Shown: positions 1-9,009 of the stretch, one piece after another
Position numbering within the stretch: the first letter of the stretch is position 1
Layout of the letters: every line of letters starts with the position of its first letter
Assembly (NCBI GenBank): GCA_947502595.1
Contig: CANNAM010000003.1
Coordinates: forward strand, 234,722 to 298,721
DNA length: 64,000 nt
Direction: 5' to 3'
From: an uncultured Marinicella sp.
GTDB taxonomy: Bacteria > Pseudomonadota > Gammaproteobacteria > Xanthomonadales > Marinicellaceae
Program-made: the position numbers and the translations under genes
The notes under the pieces: model-generated
Seen by the model: the letters and a program-made list of their open reading frames with translations, nothing else
Told to the model about the DNA's origin: nothing
Databases searched by the model: none

Positions 1-594
1 CGCCAAGATAATTTAAAAGCACGATTGGCCTACTCTACTGTGAGTCAACTGGGTTACATAACCATTGGCGCCTTGTTGGCAACTTCAGCAGGTGTTATAG
101 GCGGTTCGATGCACATAGCCATGCATGCTTTTGGCAAAATCACTTTATTTTTCTGTGCTGGAGCGATTCTGGTGGCAGCAGGCAAATCGAAAATCAGTGA
201 AATGCATGGTATCGGTTGGCAAATGCCAATTACCATGACTGCTTTTTTTATTGCCAGTTTAAGTATCATTGGGGTACCACCAGCTGGCGGCACATGGAGC
301 AAATGGTTCTTGGTGATGGGCACCATGGAAGCAGGACAATGGATTCTGATGGCAGTACTGATGATCAGCTCTTTGTTGAACATTGCCTATCTATTACCAA
401 TTCCTTGCCGCGCTTTCCTGCCAAAGCATAAGCCAGTCAATGAAAATTTCACAATGAAAGAAGCACCACTGCCTTCATTAATCGCTTTGTCTATTACAGC
501 AATTGCCTGTGTGACCTTGTTTATTTACCCCCAGCCACTCTACGAATTAGCTGAAGCTATATTAAAAACCACAGAGACATTTTATGGAAAATAA
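1..594 (+). CDS. Mrp/Nuo-type proton-conducting antiporter subunit, 3' part
   Basis: The reading frame is open from base 1, so the gene begins upstream and only about 197 C-terminal residues are seen. The first residues (RQDNLKARLAYSTVSQLGY) are the loop and helix motif shared by NuoM/NuoN and MrpA/MrpD proton-channel subunits. Later come HAFGK and GGTWSKW, which carry the lysines expected in the second half-channel of this family. Several hydrophobic helices follow. It overlaps the next gene by 11 bases, which implies translational coupling. By family the protein is an inner-membrane H+ translocating subunit of a multisubunit cation/proton antiporter. Complex I membership is unlikely because the neighbours are not nuo genes. 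The exact subunit name (MnhD or MnhA-like) cannot be fixed from a fragment. Confidence 0.85.
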   Translation, partial: RQDNLKARLAYSTVSQLGYITIGALLATSAGVIGGSMHIAMHAFGKITLFFCAGAILVAAGKSKISEMHGIGWQMPITMTAFFIASLSIIGVPPAGGTWSKWFLVMGTMEAGQWILMAVLMISSLLNIAYLLPIPCRAFLPKHKPVNENFTMKEAPLPSLIALSITAIACVTLFIYPQPLYELAEAILKTTETFYGK

Positions 595-886
595 AAAACA
601 ACACATCTTTGATAACCCCAAAAATGTCAAACGCCTCATGTCTGTTTTTTACATACTTTGTGTGTTGCTGTTTGTTTTAGATTTTGTGATCAACCGCCAT
701 GTTTATCACAATTGGGAAAACCTATGGGGCTTTTATCCTATTTATGGATTCGTTGGTTGTGTCGTTTTGGTATTTGTTGCCAGCTGGATGCGAACATTTC
801 TGATGCGTCCTGAAGACTATTATGAAAAACTCGAACAAAATAATAACAACAGCGTAACAACAGGTGATGATAATGTGGATGCTTGA
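584..886 (+). CDS. Small two-helix membrane protein of the antiporter cluster
   Basis: A 100-residue protein with two hydrophobic segments (about residues 17-36 and 49-68), a charged N-terminus and an acidic, Asn-rich C-terminal tail. It overlaps both neighbours, starting inside the end of the upstream proton-channel gene and ending inside the start of the downstream one, so all three are almost certainly translated together. I do not recognise a named family. Its position between two Nuo-type subunits suggests an accessory or linker subunit of the same membrane complex, which is inference from context only. Confidence 0.75.
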   Translation: MENKKQHIFDNPKNVKRLMSVFYILCVLLFVLDFVINRHVYHNWENLWGFYPIYGFVGCVVLVFVASWMRTFLMRPEDYYEKLEQNNNNSVTTGDDNVDA

Positions 887-2573
887 AATACCTCCATTTG
901 TACCATTTTTTATTGGTGCAGTTTTAGCTGCAGTGACGCGTGGGCCTTTGCGCAATATGGTCATGATTGCAATCCCTGTACTCAGTGCAATTCATCTGTG
1001 GATGGTGCCTGACGGCAACCACATACAATTTGCTTTCTTGGGTTATGAATTGATACCCTATCGCGTAGACAAATTGAGTTTGATGTTTGGTTATGTGTTT
1101 CATATTGCCGCCTTCATTGCCATCATTTATGCTTTACATGTAAAAGACACAGTACAACAAGTGGCTGGTTTGATGTATGCAGGCAGCGGCTTAGGTGCTG
1201 TTTTTGCCGGTGACCTGCTGACTCTGTTTGTTTTCTGGGAACTGCTGGCCTTCACATCTGTATTCCTTATTTGGGCGCGCAAAAGCTCGCGTTCCTATCA
1301 AGCAGGCATGCGCTACCTGATCATTCAAGTATTATCTGGAGTCATTTTGTTGGCTGGCGCACTGTTTTATGCTGCTGAACATGGCACCCTGGTATTTGAG
1401 TTCATCGGTCTAGAGGGTATTGCTGGTTGGCTTATATTCATTGCCTTTGGCATCAAATGTGCATTTCCTTTTGCTCATAACTGGTTGACCGACGCCTACC
1501 CTGAAGCCACTGTTACTGGTACTGTATTCCTCAGTGCTTTTACCACCAAAGTAGCCGTTTATACCTTGGCACGCGGTTACCCTGGTACTGAACTGTTAAT
1601 CTATATTGGTGCAGCCATGACCTGCTTTCCAATTTTCTTTGCTGTAATCGAAAATGATTTACGCAGGGTATTGGCCTACAGCCTCATTAACCAAGTAGGC
1701 TTTATGGTCGTTGGTGTAGGAATAGGTACTGCACTGGCCATCAACGGTGCAGTTTCACATGCGTTCAATGACGTCATATTCAAAGGTTTGTTATTCATGA
1801 GTATGGGTGCGGTGTTGCACATGACTGGTCGAATCAATGGTTCAGACTTGGGTGGTTTATACAAGACCATGCCTAAAACCACGGTTTTATGTATAGTTGG
1901 TGCAGCATCTATTTCTGCATTCCCTCTATTCAGTGGCTTCGTCAGTAAATCAATGGTGATGACCGCTGCTTTGGAAAATGGTCATGACTGGGTGTGGTTG
2001 ATGCTGTTATTTGCCTCGGCAGGCGTTTTTCATCACGCTGGCATAAAAATTCCATACTTTGCCTTCTTCGCTCATGATTCCGGAATTCGAGCCAGTGATC
2101 CACCGACCAACATGCTGGTAGCAATGTCAGTTGCAGCAGCCTTGTGTGTGGGTATTGGGGTTTATCCTGCAGCACTGTATTCATTATTACCTTATGACAC
2201 CGGCTACAATCCATATGATGCCACTCATGTCTTGGCACAAACTCAATTATTATTCTTCTCTGCACTGGCTTTTGTGTGGCTAAACTTGAGGGGCCTATAC
2301 CCACCAGAGTTGCCATCAACCAACTTAGATGTCGAATGGACCTATCGCCGCTTATTCCCAGCAATTTGGCAAAGAACAGTAGGCATTGCCACCAGAATAT
2401 ATCAATTCATGGGTGATACATTCAAACAAACACTTGGAGTTGGATTAGATTATTTTGCACGAAAAAACAATCGTTTAAGCGGTTTGTTATCTCGCAACCA
2501 CCCTGCTGGCAGCATGGTACTATGGGTGGTTGTTATTCTCGCCTCCTACCTATTGCTTTCATTCATTAAGTAG
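873..2573 (+). CDS. Na+/H+ antiporter subunit D-like (MrpD/NuoM family)
   Basis: About 566 residues and roughly 14-16 hydrophobic helices. The family's functional residues are visible: a helix-5 glutamate in FWELLAF, a helix-7 lysine in FGIKCAFPFAHNWL followed by DAYPEA, and a second-channel lysine in AFTTKVAVYTLARG. The broken-helix stretch HAFNDVIFKGLLF is also present. After the channel core there is a C-terminal extension of about 90 residues with a final transmembrane segment. In-frame starts lie at 864 (GTG), 867, 873 and 879; AGGTG at 862-866 is best spaced for 873. It should work with the upstream proton-channel protein in a multisubunit H+/cation antiporter of the inner membrane. A strong hairpin at 2601-2624 ends the operon. 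Confidence 0.85.
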   Translation: MWMLEIPPFVPFFIGAVLAAVTRGPLRNMVMIAIPVLSAIHLWMVPDGNHIQFAFLGYELIPYRVDKLSLMFGYVFHIAAFIAIIYALHVKDTVQQVAGLMYAGSGLGAVFAGDLLTLFVFWELLAFTSVFLIWARKSSRSYQAGMRYLIIQVLSGVILLAGALFYAAEHGTLVFEFIGLEGIAGWLIFIAFGIKCAFPFAHNWLTDAYPEATVTGTVFLSAFTTKVAVYTLARGYPGTELLIYIGAAMTCFPIFFAVIENDLRRVLAYSLINQVGFMVVGVGIGTALAINGAVSHAFNDVIFKGLLFMSMGAVLHMTGRINGSDLGGLYKTMPKTTVLCIVGAASISAFPLFSGFVSKSMVMTAALENGHDWVWLMLLFASAGVFHHAGIKIPYFAFFAHDSGIRASDPPTNMLVAMSVAAALCVGIGVYPAALYSLLPYDTGYNPYDATHVLAQTQLLFFSALAFVWLNLRGLYPPELPSTNLDVEWTYRRLFPAIWQRTVGIATRIYQFMGDTFKQTLGVGLDYFARKNNRLSGLLSRNHPAGSMVLWVVVILASYLLLSFIK

Positions 2574-2600
2574 CTACTCAAGCAAGTGATTTAAAAGACC

Positions 2601-2628
2601 CATAGGGCGGATATCCGCCCTATGTTTT
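2601..2628 (+). terminator. Terminator of the antiporter operon
   Basis: A perfect 24-base palindrome (2601-2624) whose two 12-base arms abut with no spacer, followed by TTTT. It sits 27 bases after the antiporter stop codon. As RNA it folds to a GC-rich stem with a minimal loop, so intrinsic termination is likely. Confidence 0.75.
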
Positions 2629-2795
2629 ATCCAGGCTCATCTTTAAATTATCTAGCATTTTTATAACTAGATTGACTGAAATTCCAAATGCCAATTACAG
2701 CATAAAACATCAAATGCCTTAATTTATACAGTATATTCCTAAGCAAACAGCCTTTCTTATCAAATCTAAGATGTTCAAATGACGTATACTTTGCT

Positions 2796-5700
2796 ATGAT
2801 TTTATCACTGTATATGCCATTAACATTTATGAGATTCCTGACCCACGCCACCAGCTTAATTATTTTCATTGCCATCAGTTACACTTGTCAACAAGTCATT
2901 CAGCCAATAGACAATAAGACAACTGCAAACAAGAATATTTTACAAACTAAAAAAACACCCAAACAATATGACAAACCGGGCGAAGCTGCTGCCTGGGTAG
3001 CATCCATGCGCCGCACACCCAAAGGGATGACTACGGCTGAACTCAACCTAAAATTCATGGCTGAAATCAAAGCAACTAAAGCACAAAAGACCAATCAAAA
3101 TTTGCCCCCTTTGTATTTTGAGGAAATGGGTCCAGGGGTTTTTGGTGGCCGAATCAGAGGTTTTGTGATACACCCTGAGCGTGCAGGGCATTTGTTGGCT
3201 GGCGGCGTTTCTGGTGGCGTTTGGAAGTCCACTGACGATGGCCAAAGTTGGCAGCCTAAAGCTGATTTCTTAGAAAACATTGCCATTGGCAGTATGTTGA
3301 TTGATCCTGACAACCCTGAAAAAATTTATTTAGGCACTGGCGAAGGTTTTTTTAACTTTGATGCTGCGCGTGGCAACGGCATTTTTGTATCTGAAGACTT
3401 TGGTAACAATTGGACACAGCTTGAATCCACCACTGGTAGTGACTTTCATTACGTCAATCGTTTGGCCAGGATCCCAGGCAGTAATGTGCTGATGGCTGCC
3501 ACTGGAACTGGAATCTTCAGGTCAACTGATTTGGGACTTTCATGGACTGAAGTTTCAGGTCATGAGACCACAGAGCGTGGTTTTGTCGATTTAAAACTGG
3601 ATCCTTCAGACCCCAACCACTTGCTTGCCAGTCATTTTGGAAACTCCAATGATGTAGTCCAAATTCAAATATCCACTCCGAACACCATCAACGGCTCCAA
3701 TGTAGCCATACCTGCAGGCTTTGGTCCTGAATTTGATGCCGCCGGTGTATCCGGTGAATTGGCACCTGCAACCTACAGCAATGGTGCGAACTATTCAGGC
3801 TGCCAAGCCATCACCAGCGATGTCAACAATAAAATCGCAGTGATGCAAAGAGGTGGTTGTAACTTTACCGACAAGGTAAAAAACGCGCAGAATGCTGGTG
3901 CAAGTGCCGCAATCATTGTGCAAAGTACGAATGAACCTGCATTTACTATGGGTGGAGAAGATGACAGTATCACCATCCCAGCGGCAATGGTAGACAAGGA
4001 TTTTGGTGATGGTGTGTTACTGTCTACTGTCACTTTACAAGCCAATATAGTTGCTACTGTGACTGATCCATTACAGCGGTTTGTGATGCGCTCTACAAAC
4101 CAAGGGGCCACTTGGCAAATACTCGATGCCGATGATGGCTTACCTGAAAATGATGTGGAGCGCATTGAAATTGGTTTTGGCACAGATGGCACCACTTACC
4201 TCGCCATTTCTTCCGAAACCACTGAAACCCAAAGTGGTAACATCACCCTCTATAACGGCACCAGAGGCTTATGGAAATCAATTGGTCCTGACCACCTGAG
4301 TTTCAATAAAACCAACTCTACCACTAACTTTATTGAACGCCAAGGTTGGTATGATTTGGCCATTGCGGTTAATCCACACAATTCAAACCATGTAATCATG
4401 GGTGCAATTGATCAGTTTGCCACCACCAACGGCGGTTCGAGCATCACTAAACGAACGTATTGGTTTTCACCACCAGGCTATGTATCAAAGTACATCCATG
4501 CCGATCATCATGGGTATTTCTTCAGCCCGCATAACAACTCTCATATTTACGTGGTCAGCGATGGTGGTGTGGCAAAATCTGAAGACAATGGTGCAACTTG
4601 GTTGGCCTTAAATAACGGACTCAACATTTCTCAATCTTATGGCATCGCGGTCAGCCCCGACGGTAAAAACATCACCTCTGGAACTCAAGACAATGGCTCA
4701 CAACTGTATTTTGGCAACCGACAAACTTGGTTAGAATGGCAAGGTGGTGATGGTGGTTACAGTGCATGGGATCAACAACAAGGCAACTATGTTTATGGTT
4801 CTTATGTGAATGGTCAAATGTATGGCTCAAATAACGGTGGAATGTCTGCAGTCAACATGCCGCTTCCTGACACCGAAGGTGCCCGTTTTATCCAACCTTT
4901 TGAACTGGATGAACACAACGGCAACCGCATGTTGGTTGGTACCGATAATGTATTTTTTACCAACAATGCCCGATCTTTGAACAACGCTGCTTGGCAAGAC
5001 GTTTCTGGATCTATCAACGGTTCAGGTGTTTCGGCTGTGGCCTTCAACCCACATCAGAACACCACAGCTTATGCAGGCATGAGCGATTCTGATTTAAGCG
5101 GCAACTTTCAAATCATAAAAATCACTGGGCTCGGCACCAGCAATTCGGTAACTGATATTGCACCGCCTGCATCAATGCGTGTGGCTGAATCTGTGGTCAC
5201 CGACATCAAGGTCGATATATTCGACAGTTCTGGCAACACCTTGTATGCAACCTTTGGCGATTATAAAATCAATCGAATCCTCAGATCCACTGATGGTGGT
5301 AACAACTGGATGAGCATTGCCAATAACCTTCCACCCATTCCACTGTACCAAATAAGCAATGATCCCACCGACCCCAACACCTTATATCTTGGCAGTGAAT
5401 TGGGTTTGTGGATAGGCAGTAAATCGGGTAATACCTATAACTGGCAACAGTTTGATTATGGTCCTGCTTTCACTCGGGTGGTTGATTTGGTCTGGAATAA
5501 CAACGACTTGTATGTTGGTACCCATGGTCGCGGCACATACAAAGCCAGCAAAAATGCCATTGCTGTGTCGGTGGTTAAATTCATAGCTACCAACTCCAGC
5601 TGTGATGTTGATAATTTTTTAGACCGAGGTGAAGCTGGCAAACTGTTGGTTGAAGTCACCAATCAATCAGCTATCGACTTTGGCCAAGTCAGTTTAGCTT

Positions 5701-7310
5701 TCAATGAACCTAATTTCATTGATTTCACTGCTGCCAACCAAAACACCTCTCTGGCTGGCTGGGCCAGCAAAATCATTGAATTGCCTGTCAGTTTAAGCAC
5801 CCAAGCCAACTGTTTGGCAGATTTGACTGTACCGGTCACCATCAGTACGGATGCCGGCACTTTCAACACCGAACTGAGCATCACTACAGCCGCCAATCAA
5901 CTCACTTCAACAGGCACTTTTACCGACGGGGCTGAAAGTGCTGAAAGTCAATTAAAATCCGTACTGGCATTAGGTAATGATGGCTGGGTGCGTGTGACTG
6001 ATCGAATTAATTCCGGCAACCACAGTTGGTTCACCACCAATGAAAATACCTATTCTGACAAATCTTTAGTCACGCCATGGCTGACTTTCGATGCTGGTGG
6101 TAACGTGCTTAACTTTGCCTTGTCTTACAATACCGAAGGTGACAGCAGCCAGTACTGGGATGGATTGGTGTTAGAAATGCGCTTAAAAGACATGGAGCAT
6201 TGGTTTGATATTGGCCACTTAAGCTCCATCCCCTATGACGGTCAACTCAACACCAATAACACTGCACAAGCACAGTTCGCATGGTCAGGCACCCAGCTGA
6301 CTTGGCGCCAAGCCAGTGTTGATTTAGGCACTGAATATGTTGGTAAAACCGCACAGATCAGATTCCGCATGGTTTCTGATACCAACAGTGCAATGGAAGG
6401 CTTTTGGTTGGATGACCTTTCAATCAGCAATGTCATTACTCAACTACCAGCCACTTGTGATGCCTGTATCAGTGATAACAACAGTGTGGTGCCCAACAAA
6501 GGTTTGTGGTACGACCCGGCCTTCAGTGGCCATGGCTTTATCATTGAAGCGGTGGGCAGAGACAGTTTATATTACACCATGTTTTATACCTATGATGATG
6601 CTGGCAACCCTGAATGGTACAATTCTGTCACGGCATTGACTCAAGGTGTATTGAATGAAGGTTTCTCCGCAGGATCCCTAGAGAAACCCAAATACAATCA
6701 CGCCATTGAACCGGCCGATGGTTTCCCACTGTTCGCCGATCCAGCATTAACTGACGGTCGCATCACCATCAACTTCAACGCCCAAGACATCATTAATCAT
6801 CCAGCCTGTCAAGATGGTACTGCCCGTCAATTGGCCTATGCCGCATTGGCAACTTGGACCATCAACAACGATACCCAAACTTGGTGTATTGAACCCTTGA
6901 TTGCCGATAATGATAGGCCCAATCCTGATTATGGTACCTCATGGTATGCAGGAGGATCTGACACAGGCTGGGGCTACTCATTGGCTCAAAACAGCAACCA
7001 AATGATTGCTTATTTGTTCTATTACGATGGCGAAGGTAATGCCCGCTGGGCTTTGAGTCAAGAGCCTGGTTTTGTGGATAACAGCAACTTCAATATGACT
7101 ATGTTCAACCCCCTGGGCTATGGTAGACAACAGCCTAAAGTGCCACTTGATTTTACTGAAATTGGTCACATCAATTTGCACTTATCTAATCTACTACGTA
7201 ATCCAGCGACTGATGGCAGAACCGACATCAATGTCACCTATCCAGGCGCTGAAGGGGGCAGTTGGATCAGACAAGATTTACCCATTTTAAATTTGATGGC
7301 ACCTCATTAA
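2796..7310 (+). CDS. Giant secreted BNR/Asp-box repeat protein with PA domain
   Basis: 1504 residues. ATG codons at 2796, 2814 and 2829 are possible starts; the last gives the tidiest signal peptide, followed by a Cys in YTCQQ that is a poor lipobox. The body holds BNR/Asp-box repeats typical of sialidase/VPS10-type beta-propellers (DDGQSWQ, DLGLSWTE, NQGATWQ, DNGATWLA, DGGNNWMS). A protease-associated (PA) domain is inserted at about residues 300-420, including IAVMQRGGCNFTDKV. A jelly-roll or MAM-like segment follows at about 1050-1210. Two related C-terminal modules start near residues 1235 and 1378 (GLWYDPAFSGHGF and SWYAGGSDTGWGYS). No protease or glycosidase active site is evident. It is probably an exported or surface binding protein. 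Its own terminator lies just downstream. Confidence 0.8.
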   Translation: MILSLYMPLTFMRFLTHATSLIIFIAISYTCQQVIQPIDNKTTANKNILQTKKTPKQYDKPGEAAAWVASMRRTPKGMTTAELNLKFMAEIKATKAQKTNQNLPPLYFEEMGPGVFGGRIRGFVIHPERAGHLLAGGVSGGVWKSTDDGQSWQPKADFLENIAIGSMLIDPDNPEKIYLGTGEGFFNFDAARGNGIFVSEDFGNNWTQLESTTGSDFHYVNRLARIPGSNVLMAATGTGIFRSTDLGLSWTEVSGHETTERGFVDLKLDPSDPNHLLASHFGNSNDVVQIQISTPNTINGSNVAIPAGFGPEFDAAGVSGELAPATYSNGANYSGCQAITSDVNNKIAVMQRGGCNFTDKVKNAQNAGASAAIIVQSTNEPAFTMGGEDDSITIPAAMVDKDFGDGVLLSTVTLQANIVATVTDPLQRFVMRSTNQGATWQILDADDGLPENDVERIEIGFGTDGTTYLAISSETTETQSGNITLYNGTRGLWKSIGPDHLSFNKTNSTTNFIERQGWYDLAIAVNPHNSNHVIMGAIDQFATTNGGSSITKRTYWFSPPGYVSKYIHADHHGYFFSPHNNSHIYVVSDGGVAKSEDNGATWLALNNGLNISQSYGIAVSPDGKNITSGTQDNGSQLYFGNRQTWLEWQGGDGGYSAWDQQQGNYVYGSYVNGQMYGSNNGGMSAVNMPLPDTEGARFIQPFELDEHNGNRMLVGTDNVFFTNNARSLNNAAWQDVSGSINGSGVSAVAFNPHQNTTAYAGMSDSDLSGNFQIIKITGLGTSNSVTDIAPPASMRVAESVVTDIKVDIFDSSGNTLYATFGDYKINRILRSTDGGNNWMSIANNLPPIPLYQISNDPTDPNTLYLGSELGLWIGSKSGNTYNWQQFDYGPAFTRVVDLVWNNNDLYVGTHGRGTYKASKNAIAVSVVKFIATNSSCDVDNFLDRGEAGKLLVEVTNQSAIDFGQVSLAFNEPNFIDFTAANQNTSLAGWASKIIELPVSLSTQANCLADLTVPVTISTDAGTFNTELSITTAANQLTSTGTFTDGAESAESQLKSVLALGNDGWVRVTDRINSGNHSWFTTNENTYSDKSLVTPWLTFDAGGNVLNFALSYNTEGDSSQYWDGLVLEMRLKDMEHWFDIGHLSSIPYDGQLNTNNTAQAQFAWSGTQLTWRQASVDLGTEYVGKTAQIRFRMVSDTNSAMEGFWLDDLSISNVITQLPATCDACISDNNSVVPNKGLWYDPAFSGHGFIIEAVGRDSLYYTMFYTYDDAGNPEWYNSVTALTQGVLNEGFSAGSLEKPKYNHAIEPADGFPLFADPALTDGRITINFNAQDIINHPACQDGTARQLAYAALATWTINNDTQTWCIEPLIADNDRPNPDYGTSWYAGGSDTGWGYSLAQNSNQMIAYLFYYDGEGNARWALSQEPGFVDNSNFNMTMFNPLGYGRQQPKVPLDFTEIGHINLHLSNLLRNPATDGRTDINVTYPGAEGGSWIRQDLPILNLMAPH

Positions 7311-7330
7311 TCGCCAATTTTAGCCAAAAA

Positions 7331-7358
7331 AAACCCCGACTGAAGTTGGGGTTTTTTT
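7331..7358. terminator. Convergent terminator between the BNR gene and gshA
   Basis: Arms AAACCCCGAC and GTTGGGGTTT (7331-7340 and 7345-7354) enclose a four-base loop. A T-run follows on the + strand and an A-run precedes it, so it can serve both convergent genes. Confidence 0.85.
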
Positions 7359-7379
7359 ATACCTTATAGTTCAATTGAT

Positions 7380-8732
7380 TCAATAAGCATACACATCAAA
7401 TAGTTCATCCAGTTGTTTATTCCATACCCCGTGGTACTTACCTAATTTCCGCTCAGCTGGGGTGGCGTAGGTATCTGCTATCGCTTGTAATGGTTCCAAG
7501 AATATACTCTCATCTTTACCGCAGCTGGATTTAATTGCTCTTCGTTCTAGTCCTTTACGTGACATGGCCAACATTTGTAGAGCCATGTCCCTCACTTTAA
7601 CCCCCCTGAAGTGGGTACTTAGACCCAGTTTGGGCACTTCAGTACGCAAGTGTTGATGCTCTGCTATGCTCCAATCACTGATCCAATTGCTGGCTGCATC
7701 TAATTGTTCTTGATCATACAACAGACCCACCCAAAGTGCTGGCAAAGCACAAATCCGGCGCCATGGACCACCATCAGCACCTCGCATTTCAAGAAATGTT
7801 TTTAACCGAACCTCTGGAAATGCAGTGGTTAAATGGTCTTCCCAATCTTTCATGGTCGGCAGCTCACCAGGTAAAATCGATAATTTGCCTGCCATGAAAT
7901 CTCTGAAAGACAAGCCTGTTGCATCAAGGTAATGGCCATCACGGTAGACAAAATACATCGGCACATCCAACATATAATCCACGTACCGCTCAAAATTCAT
8001 CTCAGGTTGAAAGACAAATGGTAGAATGCCACAGCGGTCGGCATCGGTATCGGTCCATATATGTGACCGGTAACTGACGAAACCATTGGCCTGCCCTTCG
8101 GTGAATGGTGAATTAGCAAATAGCGCGGTAGCTATGGGCTGTAATGCCAAGGAAACCCTGAACTTTTTAATCATATCGGCTTCTGATGAATAATCCAAAT
8201 TAGCCTGTATCGTACAGGTCCTTTTCATCATATCTAACCCCAAAGTACCTACTTTAGGCATGTATTCACTCATGATTTCATACCTGCCTTTAGGCATAAA
8301 AGCAATGTCTTCGCGACTGGCAGTTGGATGAAAGCCCATACCTAAAAAAGCGCTGCCTAAAGGCTCTGCAACAGTTTTGACTTCTTTCAGGTGTTGACTC
8401 GTTTCACTGCAAGTTTGGTGCACATTATCCAAAGGAGCACCCGATAACTCAAGTTGCCCACCAGGCTCTAATGTGATTGAACATCCATCACGTTTTAACG
8501 CCACAACGTCCTTACCTTCATATTCTGGTTGCCAATTAAACTGCTCAGCTAAGCCGGTTAAAATATCTCTGATGCCACCGGGTTCTGCATAGTGTAACGG
8601 TTGGTTGTTGGCGCGATGAAAGCCAAATTTTTCATGTTCTGTACCAACTTTCCAAGCTGATTTTGGCTTACACCCAGCGGCGATATATTCAACTAATTCT
8701 TGCTTAGAATGGATGGGCGGTTGTGTGTTCAT
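7380..8732 (-). CDS. gshA: Glutamate--cysteine ligase, plant/proteobacterial type
   Basis: 450 residues, the usual length for the plant-type family. It catalyses ATP-dependent joining of glutamate and cysteine, the first step of glutathione synthesis in the cytoplasm. The N-terminal signature [12 protein letters not shown] (about residues 27-38) holds the glutamate-binding acidic residues. Further conserved stretches are [13 protein letters not shown] and [17 protein letters not shown], as well as a Cys-rich loop in [14 protein letters not shown]. It stands alone, convergent with the BNR gene. Glutathione reductase is encoded elsewhere in this window (61063-62391), so glutathione is evidently a working thiol here. 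Confidence 0.95.
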   Translation of the reverse strand: MNTQPPIHSKQELVEYIAAGCKPKSAWKVGTEHEKFGFHRANNQPLHYAEPGGIRDILTGLAEQFNWQPEYEGKDVVALKRDGCSITLEPGGQLELSGAPLDNVHQTCSETSQHLKEVKTVAEPLGSAFLGMGFHPTASREDIAFMPKGRYEIMSEYMPKVGTLGLDMMKRTCTIQANLDYSSEADMIKKFRVSLALQPIATALFANSPFTEGQANGFVSYRSHIWTDTDADRCGILPFVFQPEMNFERYVDYMLDVPMYFVYRDGHYLDATGLSFRDFMAGKLSILPGELPTMKDWEDHLTTAFPEVRLKTFLEMRGADGGPWRRICALPALWVGLLYDQEQLDAASNWISDWSIAEHQHLRTEVPKLGLSTHFRGVKVRDMALQMLAMSRKGLERRAIKSSCGKDESIFLEPLQAIADTYATPAERKLGKYHGVWNKQLDELFDVYAY

Positions 8733-9009
8733 AATCTATGATTTCTGTTTGATGTTTTTTTAGAGTATTGGAAATAAATACCCCACAACCAAGTATTTAA
8801 GGACTTGGGCCGATGTTAATATGTGCTTAAACAACTGTATTTCGAACTGAAATTGAGCTTTCAAGGCAACAATGACTGCACATTTAACCAGTTCAGCACT
8901 TTGATGACATCAATCTTACCAAAATTGTGGATGACACATCATGAATTTTTACTTAGCACTGCACTTCAATACATTTTATTGTCGACTGATTTGTGTTTAA
9001 ATCTAAGTC

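Noticed and set aside
8789..8808. CCAAGT/ACTTGG hairpin upstream of the peptide-binding protein
   Set aside because: Only six pairs and no T-run; likely chance in AT-rich sequence.
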